Shown: in pieces, positions 52,644 to 62,486 of the stretch
Numbering within the stretch: position 1 is the stretch's first letter
Layout: each line of letters opens with the position of its first letter
Source: JAPWJZ01 sp965279315
Lineage (GTDB): Bacteria; Pseudomonadota; Alphaproteobacteria; Micavibrionales; UBA2020
Assembly (NCBI GenBank): GCA_965279315.1
Contig: OZ257145.1
Coordinates: forward strand, 2,108,001-2,172,000
Length of the DNA: 64,000 nucleotides
Direction of reading: 5' to 3'
The notes under the pieces: model-generated
Database searches by the model: none
Told to the model about the DNA's origin: nothing
The model's input: only the letters and a program-made list of their open reading frames with translations
Translations under genes and position numbers: made by a program

Positions 52644-54406
52644 GCAATATTTTCCATGCGTACAAAGACAAGGTCAGCGACCTGCTGGGCCAGATGGCCG
52701 CGAATGGCGACATTCCGCAGGGTCTCGACCTCAGCCGCGTGACGGTGGAGCCGCCGAAGGATGCCAGCCACGGCGACATGGCGACGAATGCCGCGATGGT
52801 GCTGTCGAAGGCTGCGGGCAAAAACCCGCGCCAGCTGGGCGAAGCGCTGGCGGTCCGTTTGAAGCAACTGCCGGAGATCCGCGAAGTGACGGTTGCGGGC
52901 CCCGGCTTTGTGAACTTCCGTTTGGCCGATGCCGAATGGGCATCGACGCTGCGCACGATTTTGGCGGACGGCATTCATTACGGCGACAGCAAAATGGGCA
53001 AGCGCGAGAAGGTGGTGATCGAATACGTCTCCGCCAACCCCACCGGCCCGATGCATGCGGGACACGTGCGCGGCGCGGTGATCGGCGACACGCTGGCGAA
53101 CCTTTTGAAAAAAGCGGGCTATGACGTCACCAAGGAATATTACTTCAACGACGCCGGCAACCAGATCGATGTGCTGACGAAGACGGCTTACCTGCGCTAC
53201 CGCGAGGCGCTGGGCGAGGACATCGGCGCGATCCCCGAAGGGCTATACCCCGGGGAATACATGAAGGACGTCGCACAGGCCATGGTCGCGCGCGACGGCA
53301 AGCAATGGCTGGGCGTGGCGGAAACCGCCTGGGCACCCGCGATGCGCGATTTCGCGGTTGAATACATCATGCAGATGATCCGTAGCGACCTCGACCTGAT
53401 CGGCATCCATCACGACGTGTTCTCGAACGAACGCGTGATGATCGAGGACGGCACGCTGGAAAAATCCTTCAAGACGCTGATGGACAAGGGCCTGATTTAC
53501 CAGGGCACGCTGCCGCCGCCCAAGGGCAAGGAGATGGAGGGCTGGGAGCCGGTGGAACTGACGCTGTTCCGCTCCAGCAATTTCGGCGACGCCTCCGACC
53601 GCCCGTTGAAAAAACGCGACGGCACCTGGGCGTACATCATGCCCGATATCGCGTATCACTATAACAAGCTACAGCGCGGCTTTAAGTGGATGATCAACGT
53701 GCTGGGCAAGGATCATCAGGGCTATGAAGAAAAAATCCGCCCTGCAGTCGCGGCGCTGGCCGAAGGCGCGAAAGACATCCGTCTCAACGTCGTCTATTGC
53801 GGCATGGTCAAGCTGTTCAAGAACGGCGAGCCGGTGAAGCTGTCGAAACGCTCCGGCAACATCATCACCTTGCGCGAGCTCGTGGAAGAAGTTGGCGCGG
53901 GCTCCGTGCGCTTCTTCATGATGACGCGCACGCCCGACAGCGAGCTTGATTTCGATTTCACCAAAGTGGTCGAGCAGTCGAAAGACAACCCGGTGTTTTA
54001 CGTCCAGTACGCCCATACGCGCTGCGCGTCTGTTTTGCGCAACGCCAGGGAAATGTTCCCGGATGTCGACCTGTCGCCTGCGGCGCTGTCGACGGCAAAC
54101 CTTGCGCGCATCGCGTCGGCGGACGAATTGCAGCTGGTGCGTTTCATGGCGGGCTGGCCGCGCGCGGTCGAGGCGGCAGCGGAAGCGCATGAGCCGCACC
54201 GCGTGGCGTTTTATCTGCATGACCTCGCGTCCGAATTCCACGGTTTCTGGAACAAGGGGCGCGACGATAGCACCTTAAGATTTTTGCACGAGAATGACAG
54301 GGAGTTGAGCATGGCGCGTCTTGCGCTGGTGTCGGCCGTGAAGACGGTCATCGCCTCCGGCCTTGCGGTCATGGGCGTTCAACCTGAAGAGGAGATGCGC
54401 GGATGA
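52640..54406 (+). CDS. argS: Arginyl-tRNA synthetase
   Basis: Charges tRNA-Arg. 588 residues, class I. The HIGH-like motif is PTGPMHAGHVRGAVIGD, the KMSK-like loop VKLSKRSGN and the anticodon-binding DALR-type C-terminus begins near FYVQYAHTRCASVLR. The first 90 residues form the ArgRS-specific N-terminal (Add-1) domain. Four-base overlaps on both sides (dgt stop, SPOR-gene start) make it part of a tightly coupled operon. Confidence 0.96.
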   Translation: MSNIFHAYKDKVSDLLGQMAANGDIPQGLDLSRVTVEPPKDASHGDMATNAAMVLSKAAGKNPRQLGEALAVRLKQLPEIREVTVAGPGFVNFRLADAEWASTLRTILADGIHYGDSKMGKREKVVIEYVSANPTGPMHAGHVRGAVIGDTLANLLKKAGYDVTKEYYFNDAGNQIDVLTKTAYLRYREALGEDIGAIPEGLYPGEYMKDVAQAMVARDGKQWLGVAETAWAPAMRDFAVEYIMQMIRSDLDLIGIHHDVFSNERVMIEDGTLEKSFKTLMDKGLIYQGTLPPPKGKEMEGWEPVELTLFRSSNFGDASDRPLKKRDGTWAYIMPDIAYHYNKLQRGFKWMINVLGKDHQGYEEKIRPAVAALAEGAKDIRLNVVYCGMVKLFKNGEPVKLSKRSGNIITLRELVEEVGAGSVRFFMMTRTPDSELDFDFTKVVEQSKDNPVFYVQYAHTRCASVLRNAREMFPDVDLSPAALSTANLARIASADELQLVRFMAGWPRAVEAAAEAHEPHRVAFYLHDLASEFHGFWNKGRDDSTLRFLHENDRELSMARLALVSAVKTVIASGLAVMGVQPEEEMRG

Positions 54407-55275
54407 CTGACATAAGCCCCAAAGAAGACGACAACCTAGGTTCATTCTATATGGGCCGTATGCGCACGCCGCCGGAGCCGCGCCGTTTGCTGCCCAAGGG
54501 TGTGCTGACGGGCGCGACGCTGTTTGCGTTCACCGCGATCATCTGGTACGCATACCCGCGCGGTCAGGAAAAATTCTCCGGCCTCGATATCCCCACGATT
54601 TCGGCGGACAAGTCGGTTTATAAATTCAAGCCGGAAAACCCGGGCGGCATGGAAGTGCCGCATCAGGACAGCACGGTGTACGACCCCATCGACAACCGCT
54701 CCGGCGACACCGCGCGCGTGGAAAAGCTCGGCGCGCCGCCCGAAGAACCGGTGGACAAGGACGCTGCGATCAGCACCGCGCCGATCGACAAAAAAATGGA
54801 AAAGCTGAACCTTGAATCACAGCTGACGACGCCCGTATCGGAAGACACCGAAAAGGTGATCGCGCCGGTGGTGGAGGAAGAAGCGCCCGCGATGCCTGCC
54901 GAAAAAACGGCAACGCCGGTGAAGGAAACCAAAACGGCTGAAAAACCGAAAGCGGTGAAGGCGGAAGCGAAACCTGCCGCCAAACCCGTTGAAAAACCGG
55001 CGGCAGCGGCGGCAACCTCTACGCCCGCAACTGGCGGCAATTTTATCCAGCTGGGTTCTTATAAAGACATCGCGGCGGCGAAGGCCGACTGGGCTGTGCT
55101 GCAAAAGAAATTCCCGCAGACGCTCGGCAAGATGAAGATGCGCACGCAGCACGTCGAGATCGCGGGCAAGGGCACGTTCAACCGGTTGCAAGCGGGGGCA
55201 TCGTCGCCGGCGCGCGCGGCGGAAGTGTGCAAGCTGCTGAAGGGCAGCGGCACCAGCTGCATCGTGGTGCATTGA
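54403..55275 (+). CDS. SPOR-domain membrane protein
   Basis: 290 residues, a bitopic protein. One membrane segment (GVLTGATLFAFTAIIWYAYP, about 35-54) separates a short cytoplasmic N-terminus from a Glu/Lys/Pro/Ala-rich periplasmic linker (90-205). A C-terminal SPOR domain (about 206-290: NFIQLGSYKDIAAAKADWAVLQKKFP and GTFNRLQAGASSPARAAEVCKLLKGSGTSCIVV) binds denuded glycan strands at the division site. The two Cys near the end may form a disulphide. Position between argS and nagZ is conserved in alphaproteobacteria. Confidence 0.9.
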   Translation: MTDISPKEDDNLGSFYMGRMRTPPEPRRLLPKGVLTGATLFAFTAIIWYAYPRGQEKFSGLDIPTISADKSVYKFKPENPGGMEVPHQDSTVYDPIDNRSGDTARVEKLGAPPEEPVDKDAAISTAPIDKKMEKLNLESQLTTPVSEDTEKVIAPVVEEEAPAMPAEKTATPVKETKTAEKPKAVKAEAKPAAKPVEKPAAAAATSTPATGGNFIQLGSYKDIAAAKADWAVLQKKFPQTLGKMKMRTQHVEIAGKGTFNRLQAGASSPARAAEVCKLLKGSGTSCIVVH

Positions 55276-55574
55276 TGCGTGATCGCTGGCAGCAGATGCA
55301 GGACGATATCGGCGTGTTCACCGACAAGACGTTCGGTGACAGCACGCCACAGTCGAAGGCGCATCACCTCGCCGAAGAAGCGATGGAGGCCGCCGCCGAC
55401 CCGTCCGACATTATCGAATGGGCCGATTGCACCATCCTGCTGCTCGACGCCGTGCGCAAGGCGGGCTTCACGACCGAAGACCTCTACGCCGCCGTGCAGC
55501 GCAAGATGGAGATCAACAAGTCCCGCAAATGGGGCGACAAGGACGAGAACGGCGTTGTCCGTCACGTGAAATAA
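55275..55574 (+). CDS. MazG-like dNTP pyrophosphohydrolase (DUF550-type)
   Basis: 99 residues from ATG 55275, overlapping the SPOR gene stop (TGATG). The MazG-like fold of the dATP/dGTP pyrophosphohydrolase family is recognisable in SKAHHLAEEAMEAAADPSDIIEWADCTILLLDAVRKAGFTTEDLYAAVQRKMEINKSRKW, with the ExxE and ExxD metal ligands and the final KxxKNxxRxW-like tail. It probably removes PPi from non-canonical or excess dNTPs, echoing dgt upstream. Confidence 0.82.
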   Translation: MRDRWQQMQDDIGVFTDKTFGDSTPQSKAHHLAEEAMEAAADPSDIIEWADCTILLLDAVRKAGFTTEDLYAAVQRKMEINKSRKWGDKDENGVVRHVK

Positions 55575-55587
55575 TAAGGAAACCGTT

Positions 55588-56646
55588 ATGCAGTTGACCG
55601 ACCTGAAAGCCATCATCATCGACGCGACCGGCACGGAACTGACGCGCGAGGAACAGGACCTCCTGAAATCCGAACGCCCCGCCGGTTTCATCCTGTTCAA
55701 GCGCAACTGCGTTTCGCAGAGCCAAGTCAGAGACCTCGTGTCATCCGTCCGCGAATGCGTGGGCTGGGGCGGGTTGCCGGTTTTGATCGACCAGGAAGGC
55801 GGCACGGTGTCGCGCCTGAAGCAGCCGGAATGGAAAGAATACCCCGCTGCGAAAATTTTCGGCGAGCTGGCGACGGCATCGGAGCAGGAGGGCAGGGATG
55901 CCGCGCGCATCAATTCCTACCTGATGGCGCTTGATCTGGCCGACCTTGGCATCAGCGTGAATTGTGCCCCTGTGGTTGATGTGCCCGCGCCGGATTGCCA
56001 CGAATTCCTCTCCGCCAGCCGCACATATAGTGACGCGCCGGAAATGGTGGGTTTGCTGGGCGAAGCCGTCTGCCGCGGGCTTTTGGACGGCGGAATTACG
56101 CCTGTTATCAAGCATATCCCCGGTCATGGTCGCGCAAAGGTTGATAGCCATCTGGCGCTGCCTTCGACCGATGCGCCCTTATCTGAACTGTCAAAAACAG
56201 ACTTTAAACCCTTCAAATATCTGAGCTCAACTGATATGAAAACGGCTGTTTGGGCGATGGCGGCGCATGTGGTATTCTCCTCCATAGATCCTGATTCTGC
56301 CGCTACGCTTTCCGCCCGGGTTGTCGAAGACGTGATCCGTGGCGAAATCGGTTTTAACGGTGTTTTGCTGGCCGACGATATTTCGATGAAGGCCTTGGGC
56401 GGAACACTGGAAAGCCGTGTGAAGGGAAGCATGGCGTCGGGCATGGACCTGACGATGTTGTGCAACGCGACGTTCGACGACCGGAAAACGGCGCTGGCAT
56501 TCACCCCGAAACTCACCGCGCAGGCGGCGAAGCGGGTGGCGGATGCGGAGGCACAACGGACGAAATGGCTGAAAAAGGGTAACGACAACAGACAAGAACT
56601 CCGGGCCAAACTGGAGCAACTGATCGAAAAGCGAAGGATCGGATGA
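55588..56646 (+). CDS. nagZ: Beta-N-acetylhexosaminidase NagZ (GH3)
   Basis: Cleaves GlcNAc from anhydro-muropeptides during cell-wall recycling in the cytoplasm. 352 residues. LIDQEGGTVSRLKQPEWKEYPAA, INCAPVVDVP-type VNCAPVVDVPAP, the catalytic loop IKHIPGHGRAKVDSHLALP (His of the Asp-His dyad) and the Asp nucleophile in LLADDISMKALGG are intact; family members usually have KHFPGHG. AAGGAAA precedes the ATG. Its stop overlaps the scpA ATG (ATGA). Confidence 0.94.
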   Translation: MQLTDLKAIIIDATGTELTREEQDLLKSERPAGFILFKRNCVSQSQVRDLVSSVRECVGWGGLPVLIDQEGGTVSRLKQPEWKEYPAAKIFGELATASEQEGRDAARINSYLMALDLADLGISVNCAPVVDVPAPDCHEFLSASRTYSDAPEMVGLLGEAVCRGLLDGGITPVIKHIPGHGRAKVDSHLALPSTDAPLSELSKTDFKPFKYLSSTDMKTAVWAMAAHVVFSSIDPDSAATLSARVVEDVIRGEIGFNGVLLADDISMKALGGTLESRVKGSMASGMDLTMLCNATFDDRKTALAFTPKLTAQAAKRVADAEAQRTKWLKKGNDNRQELRAKLEQLIEKRRIG

Positions 56647-57731
56647 GCGAAGCGGAAAGCCCCAAATTCGAGGAAGACGTCCTCAAGGACCGGCTCGAGA
56701 GCGAGCAATTGCTGCTGTATCTCGGCGGCTTTGACGGTCCCATCGACATGCTGCTGACGCTGGCGCGCGACCAGAAGGTCGACCTTGCCAAAATCTCGAT
56801 CCTGGCGCTTGCCAACCAATACCTTGAATTCGTGCAAAAGGCCCAGTCGCTGCGCCTTGAACTGGCCGCCGATTACCTTGTGATGGCGGCGTGGCTTGCC
56901 TACCTGAAATCCCGACTGCTGATACCGGTCGAAGAACAGAAGCACGCCGAACCCACCGCGCAGGAAATCGCCGATGCGCTGCAATTCCAATTGCGCCGTC
57001 TGGAAGCGATGCGCGAAACGGCCGATAAACTGTTCCGCCTGCCGCGCCTCGGCTTCAACATTTTCGCGCGCGGCGAACCGGACGGGTTGCCCACTCAATA
57101 TATATCCAAATATGACATGACCTATTACGACCTGCTGAAGGCGTATGGTGATGTGAAACAGCGCCAGCAGAATTCGGTTTACAAACTGAACCCCGTCAAG
57201 CTGTTCACGCTGGAGGAAGCCATCGCCCGCATGGAAAACATGATGGGCAAGATTCCGCAGGAATGGGTTTCCCTGTTCATGTTCCTGCCGGGCGGTTTGA
57301 AGGACCGCATCGTGAAGCGTTCTGCCATCGCCTCCACCTTCGGCGGCGCGCTCGAGATGTGCAAACGCGGCATGATCCAGATCCAGCAGGAAAAGAATTA
57401 CGCGCCGATCTACATCCGCAAGCCCGGCGCAAAAACGGCCGTGAATGAAAATGTGGAACAGCCCGCCGAAACCTCCATCGACCCCGCCGACCTGATCGAC
57501 GAGGAAGATGACATCGCGGAAACGGCAGCGGTGGCGGAAGCCGCTGAAGCGACCGAAGATTTTGAAATTGCCGCCGAAGCCGAAGAAATTGTTTCGGAAG
57601 AAGTGATTTCGGAAGAAGCTATTTCCGGCGAAGAAGAAGTTGTTTCCGAAGACGTTATTTCCCAAGACGGGCAAGAATTCGACAGCGAAGAAATTTCGGC
57701 CGATGACGCCGAAGTGAAAGAAGGGGCCTGA
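56643..57731 (+). CDS. scpA: Segregation and condensation protein A
   Basis: Kleisin subunit that bridges SMC and ScpB. 362 residues, longer than the usual 230-280 because of an acidic tail from about 280 on (with repeated VISEE/SEDVIS units). The core shows LYLGGFDGPIDMLLTLARDQKVDLAKISILALANQYLEF and LAADYLVMAAWLAYLKSRLLIP, then the C-terminal winged helix FVAFMF-like WVSLFMFLPGGLKDRIVKRSAIASTFGGALEMCKRG. It overlaps nagZ by four bases. Confidence 0.95.
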   Translation: MSEAESPKFEEDVLKDRLESEQLLLYLGGFDGPIDMLLTLARDQKVDLAKISILALANQYLEFVQKAQSLRLELAADYLVMAAWLAYLKSRLLIPVEEQKHAEPTAQEIADALQFQLRRLEAMRETADKLFRLPRLGFNIFARGEPDGLPTQYISKYDMTYYDLLKAYGDVKQRQQNSVYKLNPVKLFTLEEAIARMENMMGKIPQEWVSLFMFLPGGLKDRIVKRSAIASTFGGALEMCKRGMIQIQQEKNYAPIYIRKPGAKTAVNENVEQPAETSIDPADLIDEEDDIAETAAVAEAAEATEDFEIAAEAEEIVSEEVISEEAISGEEEVVSEDVISQDGQEFDSEEISADDAEVKEGA

Positions 57732-57733
57732 TC

Positions 57734-58870
57734 ATGGCAAGAGCAAAGAAAAAACAGCAAGCCGAAACCGTTTCAGACGAAACGATTGTAACGGGTGAAA
57801 CCGTCGAAGGCGAAGTTGCGCAGGAAGAAATCCTCGAGGCGAACGAGGAAATCGTGGACGGCGACGAAGCTGTGGAAACGGAAACAACCGTTGCCGAAGA
57901 AGAAGCCATCGACCCCGACGCGCCCCTGCCAGAAATGACGCATGAAGATGTGCGCCTGGTCGAGGCGATCCTGTTCGCGACGTCCTCCGCCATTTCTGTT
58001 TCGCAAATCGCCGAGCGTTTTCCGGCGGAGCGCAAGGCACTGATCCCCGTGATCCTCGAACAGCTGCAAGCGCAATTTTCCAACCGCGGCATCAACCTTG
58101 TGCAGCGCGATAACCGCTGGGCGCTGCGCACCGCGACCGACCTTGGCGACCGCCTGCGCCTTGAAAAGGAACAACCCAAGAAATTCACCCGCTCGGCGAT
58201 GGAAACGATGTCGATCATCGCCTATCACCAGCCCGTCACCCGCGCGGAAATCGAAAACATCCGCGGCGTCGCGACATCCCCCGGCGCGCTCGACGCGCTG
58301 ATGGAAGCTGGTTGGATCAAGCCCGGCAAACGCCGCGAAGTGCCCGGCCGCCCTGTCACTTGGCTCTCGACCCAGGCATTCCTCGACCATTTCGGCCTCG
58401 AAAAACTCGAAGACCTGCCGGGCATGGAAGAACTCAAAGCCGCCGGCCTGCTCGATAAACGTCCTGCAGTCGAAGCCATGCCCACCGCCGACCTGTTCGA
58501 CGAAAACGACAAGCATGAACACGACCCGCAGGAAGTGACCGATGAAGACCTCGTCGGCCGCGTGACGGAGGAGGGCGGCGACGTGTCCACGCTCGACGTC
58601 ACCGCATCGTCTGATGACGAAGAGTCCGAAGATGAAGAAGGCGAAGAGTCGGATGATGAAGAATCTGACGACGAAGAATCCGATGACGAAGATGAAGAGT
58701 CGGACGACGAGGAAGACGACGAAGAGGAATCCGACAGCGAAGAAGACGATTCCGACGATGACGAGGAAGAAAACGACGAAGAATCCGAAGATGACGATGA
58801 CGAGGATTCTGACGACGAAGACGATGAAGATTCCGACGATGAAGAAGACGAAGAAGAGGACGACAAGTAA
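57734..58870 (+). CDS. scpB: Segregation and condensation protein B with acidic tail
   Basis: Winged-helix partner of ScpA in the SMC complex. 378 residues, about twice the typical core. An acidic N-terminal 65 residues precede the two wHTH units ([81 protein letters not shown]). From about residue 292 to the end the protein is almost only Asp, Glu and Ser. Two bases separate it from scpA; it overlaps tatA by one base. Confidence 0.93.
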   Translation: MARAKKKQQAETVSDETIVTGETVEGEVAQEEILEANEEIVDGDEAVETETTVAEEEAIDPDAPLPEMTHEDVRLVEAILFATSSAISVSQIAERFPAERKALIPVILEQLQAQFSNRGINLVQRDNRWALRTATDLGDRLRLEKEQPKKFTRSAMETMSIIAYHQPVTRAEIENIRGVATSPGALDALMEAGWIKPGKRREVPGRPVTWLSTQAFLDHFGLEKLEDLPGMEELKAAGLLDKRPAVEAMPTADLFDENDKHEHDPQEVTDEDLVGRVTEEGGDVSTLDVTASSDDEESEDEEGEESDDEESDDEESDDEDEESDDEEDDEEESDSEEDDSDDDEEENDEESEDDDDEDSDDEDDEDSDDEEDEEEDDK

Positions 58871-59064
58871 TGGGCATTTCCATCTGGCATATCCTTGTCG
58901 TTGTTCTGGTCATCGTGCTGCTGTTCGGTGTTGGCAAGGGCAAGATCCCGCAGATCATGGGCGATCTTGGCAAGGGCCTGCGCAGCTTCAAGGACGGGCT
59001 GAAGGACGGCGACGAAAAGCCTAAGGCCGAAATCCTGCCGCCGTCGGATAAAAAGGACGTCTAA
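58870..59064 (+). CDS. tatA: Twin-arginine translocase subunit TatA
   Basis: Forms the Tat export pore for folded proteins. 64 residues: one N-terminal membrane helix ([16 protein letters not shown]), the FG hinge with GKGKIP and an amphipathic helix ([18 protein letters not shown]), and a short polar tail. Length is normal for TatA. The ATG overlaps the scpB stop (TAATG). TatB and TatC follow directly. Confidence 0.95.
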   Translation: MGISIWHILVVVLVIVLLFGVGKGKIPQIMGDLGKGLRSFKDGLKDGDEKPKAEILPPSDKKDV

Positions 59065-59066
59065 CT

Positions 59067-59378
59067 TTGTTCGACGTCGCCTGGTCAGAAATGCTGGTGA
59101 TCCTCGCGGTCGCCGTGGTGGTGATCGGGCCGAAAGACCTGCCGAAAGTGCTCTACGCCGCCGGCAAATTCATGCGCAAGGTCAGGATTTTCACGAACGA
59201 CATCCAGCGGTCTCTGGACAACATCATCCATGACGAAGAGCTGAACGAAATCACGCGCGAGGCGAACAAGCCGGGCGGCGAGAATTTGCAGTTCGAAATC
59301 GAACGCCAGCTGGCGGAGGAGGAGCGGCGCAAGATCGCGATGCTCCCGAAGGGGTCCGATGACAACCCCGCACCCTGA
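59067..59378 (+). CDS. tatB: Sec-independent protein translocase subunit TatB
   Basis: Works with TatC as signal-peptide receptor. 103 residues from a TTG start (MFDVAWSEMLVILAVAVVVIGPKDLP), two bases after tatA stops. The GPKDLP hinge with Glu in the membrane helix is diagnostic of TatB rather than TatA; the amphipathic helix RKVRIFTNDIQRSLDNIIHDEE follows. The coding end overlaps tatC by 20 bases. Confidence 0.94.
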   Translation: MFDVAWSEMLVILAVAVVVIGPKDLPKVLYAAGKFMRKVRIFTNDIQRSLDNIIHDEELNEITREANKPGGENLQFEIERQLAEEERRKIAMLPKGSDDNPAP

Positions 59379-60171
59379 CGTAAAACCCGAAAAAAGCATG
59401 TCGCTGCTCGAACACCTGGTCGAGCTTCGCCGACGCCTGCTGATCAGCATGCTGTTCTTCGCCTGTGCGACGGTTTTTTCGTATTTCTTCGCTGCCGATA
59501 TTTACGGGTTCCTTGTGCAGCCGCTCGCGCATGTGCTGGCGGGTGAAAACCGCCGCCTGATTTATACCGGCCTTGGCGAGGCGTTCGTGACTTACCTGAA
59601 ACTGGCCTGCTTTGCGGGCGGTTTCCTGTCGTTCCCCGTCATTGCGTCGCAAATCTGGCTCTTCGTGGCGCCCGGGCTTTATAAAAGCGAGAAATCGGTT
59701 TTCCTGCCGTTCCTGATCGCCACGCCCGTACTATTTTTAACGGGTGCTGCCTTCGTCTATTACCTTGTCATTCCGGTGGCGTGGAAATTTTTTGCGGGCT
59801 TCGAAAGCCTTGCGCCCACGACCGGCCTGCCGATCCAGCTTGAGGCGCGGGTGAGTGAATACTTGAGCCTCATCATGACGATGATCTTCGCCTTCGGTTT
59901 TTGCTTCCAGATGCCGGTGCTGCTGACGCTGCTGGGGCGGGTGGGGATCATTTCGTCGGCATGGCTGGCGGAAAAACGCCGCTACATGATCGTCGCGATC
60001 TTTGTCGTCGCCGCCGTTCTGACGCCGCCCGATATCCTCAGCCAGTTCCTGCTGGCGGTACCCATGATGGCGCTCTACGAAATTTCGGTCGTGCTGGTGC
60101 GGATGGGCGAGAAGAAGCCGAAGATTACGGCGCCGGCGGAGCCTGACGTTTCTTCAGCGCCGCCGCAATAA
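59359..60171 (+). CDS. tatC: Sec-independent protein translocase subunit TatC
   Basis: Core of the twin-arginine signal-peptide receptor. 270 residues, six predicted membrane helices. The hallmark SLLEHLVELRRRLLIS N-terminus and FVAPGLYKSEKSVFLPFL are intact, as are GRVGIIS and TPPDILSQFLLAVPMMALYE. Overlap with tatB and a 47-bp convergent overlap with the minus-strand hydrolase make its 3' end unusual. Confidence 0.95.
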   Translation: MTTPHPDVKPEKSMSLLEHLVELRRRLLISMLFFACATVFSYFFAADIYGFLVQPLAHVLAGENRRLIYTGLGEAFVTYLKLACFAGGFLSFPVIASQIWLFVAPGLYKSEKSVFLPFLIATPVLFLTGAAFVYYLVIPVAWKFFAGFESLAPTTGLPIQLEARVSEYLSLIMTMIFAFGFCFQMPVLLTLLGRVGIISSAWLAEKRRYMIVAIFVVAAVLTPPDILSQFLLAVPMMALYEISVVLVRMGEKKPKITAPAEPDVSSAPPQ

Positions 60172-60919
60172 ATTCCGCGCTATCTTTCATCGCTTCTTCG
60201 TCCAGCATATGGCCCTGCATCGGGTACAGTTTCGATGCGGGTTTCAGGTTTTTGCTTTCCAGACGTTCGATGCTGCGCTCGTGCCGCAGGCTGAACTTGT
60301 CGGCGACGGCGTTGAAGGCGCGTTTCAGGAATTTCTTTTCGCGGGTCGGCGCGCCGGGGTTGAAGATTTCATCCCATTCACCCATCTGCAAAAACACCTC
60401 GACCGATTTCTGGCGGACTTTGGTGAAGGGCGGCACGGTGCCGCCGCGCACGGCGACGGCGGCGGGCGCGCGCCTGGCGGTGATGGCCGCCTGCAACGCC
60501 ACGATCGACCCCATCGAGTTGCCGACATAGGCGAGGTCTTTTTCGGCCAATCCCAGTTTCTCCAGCTGCGCATGGGCGAACTTCTCCACCTTGCCAGCGA
60601 TGGAAAGGCGGTTAAAGATATGTGAAACCCACTGCTTCACCTGCGGCAGGATCGGGCCGCCAAAGGGGAACCAGCTGAAGCCGCGCTGCCCCGCCGGAAT
60701 TTCGGGATCGAAGATTTCGATAGGGGCCTGCAGCGCGATCACGGCGGCACCCGGGACTTTGGATTGGATGATGGCGGCACCACGCTCAAACCCTTCGGCA
60801 TTGTCGCCGATGCCGTGAAGGTAGATCACAAGGCTGGTCGGCTTGCCCGTTTCCGGCGCGAAGAACGCAAATTCAAAACCGTTTTCGGTGCGCCAGTTTT
60901 TCGGGGACGTGGTCGTCAT
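60125..60919 (-). CDS. Alpha/beta hydrolase (phospholipase/carboxylesterase family)
   Basis: 264 residues from the Met at 60919, which has GGAG at good spacing; the frame is open 13 codons further upstream. LVIYLHGIGDNAEGFERGA and FSWFPFGGP are the oxyanion and lid regions of the YpfH/carboxylesterase type, and the nucleophile Ser lies in VGNSMGSIVALQAA (GNSMG instead of the usual GFSQG). FLQMGEWDEIFNP supplies the Asp and MQGHMLDEEAM the His. It is a Ser hydrolase with unknown ester substrate. Overlaps tatC tail to tail by 47 bases. Confidence 0.82.
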   Translation of the reverse strand: MTTTSPKNWRTENGFEFAFFAPETGKPTSLVIYLHGIGDNAEGFERGAAIIQSKVPGAAVIALQAPIEIFDPEIPAGQRGFSWFPFGGPILPQVKQWVSHIFNRLSIAGKVEKFAHAQLEKLGLAEKDLAYVGNSMGSIVALQAAITARRAPAAVAVRGGTVPPFTKVRQKSVEVFLQMGEWDEIFNPGAPTREKKFLKRAFNAVADKFSLRHERSIERLESKNLKPASKLYPMQGHMLDEEAMKDSAEFIAAALKKRQAPPAP

Positions 60920-61181
60920 CAGTGGCTCCATCGGGGAAAGATGCCGAACCCTAGACATAATTATTTCTTATGTCAATCTGCCGCAAATATAACGGCGGGT
61001 GAGGAGCGGAATCTAACGCCTTGTTCTTTCTTCATATCCTTGTTCAAGTAACGCATGAACAGCATTTTTTTAATATGAGTCAGGAACTTAGCGCGAAGCG
61101 GCACTAGACCCGATTCCAAAAAAGTCATACAATTGAAAACACTAAGGGTTTGGGGAAATCCAACATTATTGAGAGACAGGT

Positions 61182-62486
61182 ATGTTTGATCTGAAGTTAA
61201 TTCGGGAAAACCCCGAGATGTTCGATTCCGGCTGGGCGCGGCGCGGTCTGCCGGCGCAATCCGCTAAAATCCTTGAAATGGACGAGAAACGCCGCGCGGT
61301 GATGACCGAGGTGCAGAACCTCCTCGCCAAGCGCAACGAAGCGTCGTCCCGTATCGGCGCGATGAAGGCCAAGGGTGAAAATACCGACGCCGTCATGAAG
61401 GAAGTCGCGGGATATAAAGAACAAATCGCCAAGATCGAGGAGGGTGACAAGGCAGCGCAAGGCGAACTCGACAAGGTGCTCGCCATCCTGCCCAACATCC
61501 CCGACAAATCGGTGCCTGACGGCAAGAGCGCGGATGACAACGTCGAAGTGCGCCGCGTAGGCCAGCCCCGCGGCATGAACAACCCAAAAGACCATGTCGA
61601 TATCGGCGCGCAGCTGGGCGGCATGGATTTCGAAGCCGCCGCCAAAATGTCCGGCGCGCGTTTCGTGCTGCTGCGCAGTGGCGTTGCGCGGCTGGAACGG
61701 GCGCTGGCGCAATTCATGCTCGACACCCATACGGGCGAGCATGGATATACCGAACTTTCCGTCCCGCTGCTGGTGAAGGACGAGGCGCTGTACGGCACCG
61801 GCCAATTGCCGAAATTCGCGGATGATTTATTCAAAACGAACAACGGCTTGTGGATGATCCCTACGTCGGAAGTTTCGCTGACGAACACCGTACTGGACAC
61901 TATTATTAATGCGGAAGAATTGCCGCTGCGCCTGACATCGCTGACTCCGTGCTTCCGCTCTGAAGCCGGCGCGGCGGGCAAGGATACGCGCGGCATGATC
62001 CGCCAGCACCAGTTCTACAAGGTCGAGCTGGTCAGCATCACTTCCGAAGAAGAGTCGATGGCGGAGCTGGAGCGCATGACAGGCTGCGCTGAATCCATTT
62101 TGAAGAAACTGGATTTGCCGTTCCGCACGCTGGCGCTCTGCACGGGCGATATGGGTTTCTCGGCCAAGAAAACCTTTGATATCGAAGTGTTTTTGCCGGG
62201 GCAGAATGCCTACCGCGAAATTTCCAGCTGTTCCAACTGCGGTGATTTCCAGGCGCGCCGGATGATGACGCGTTACAAAGGCGCGAGCGACAAGACGACA
62301 AAATACGTGCATACGCTCAACGGTTCGGGCGTCGCTGTCGGGCGTTGCCTTGTGGCCGTGCTGGAAAATTACCAGCAGCCGGATGGCAGCGTCGTGATCC
62401 CGGATGTGCTGCTGCCTTATATGGGCGGCGTGAAGAAACTCGAGCCCGTTGCGAAAGCAAAGCAAGGAAAAACCGCAAATGCTTGA
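61182..62486 (+). CDS. serS: Seryl-tRNA synthetase
   Basis: Charges tRNA-Ser (and the precursor of selenocysteyl-tRNA). 434 residues, class II. The N-terminal coiled-coil arm is at about 25-110. Motif 2 is around [27 protein letters not shown] and motif 3 is [33 protein letters not shown]. The start [12 protein letters not shown] is typical. The 3' end overlaps surE by eight bases. Its 220-bp upstream gap has no convincing regulatory RNA. Confidence 0.96.
   Translation: MFDLKLIRENPEMFDSGWARRGLPAQSAKILEMDEKRRAVMTEVQNLLAKRNEASSRIGAMKAKGENTDAVMKEVAGYKEQIAKIEEGDKAAQGELDKVLAILPNIPDKSVPDGKSADDNVEVRRVGQPRGMNNPKDHVDIGAQLGGMDFEAAAKMSGARFVLLRSGVARLERALAQFMLDTHTGEHGYTELSVPLLVKDEALYGTGQLPKFADDLFKTNNGLWMIPTSEVSLTNTVLDTIINAEELPLRLTSLTPCFRSEAGAAGKDTRGMIRQHQFYKVELVSITSEEESMAELERMTGCAESILKKLDLPFRTLALCTGDMGFSAKKTFDIEVFLPGQNAYREISSCSNCGDFQARRMMTRYKGASDKTTKYVHTLNGSGVAVGRCLVAVLENYQQPDGSVVIPDVLLPYMGGVKKLEPVAKAKQGKTANA

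Noticed and set aside
60960..61181. T-box or other tRNA-sensing leader upstream of serS
   Set aside because: No T-box core or antiterminator pairing could be found, and T-boxes are not expected in Proteobacteria.
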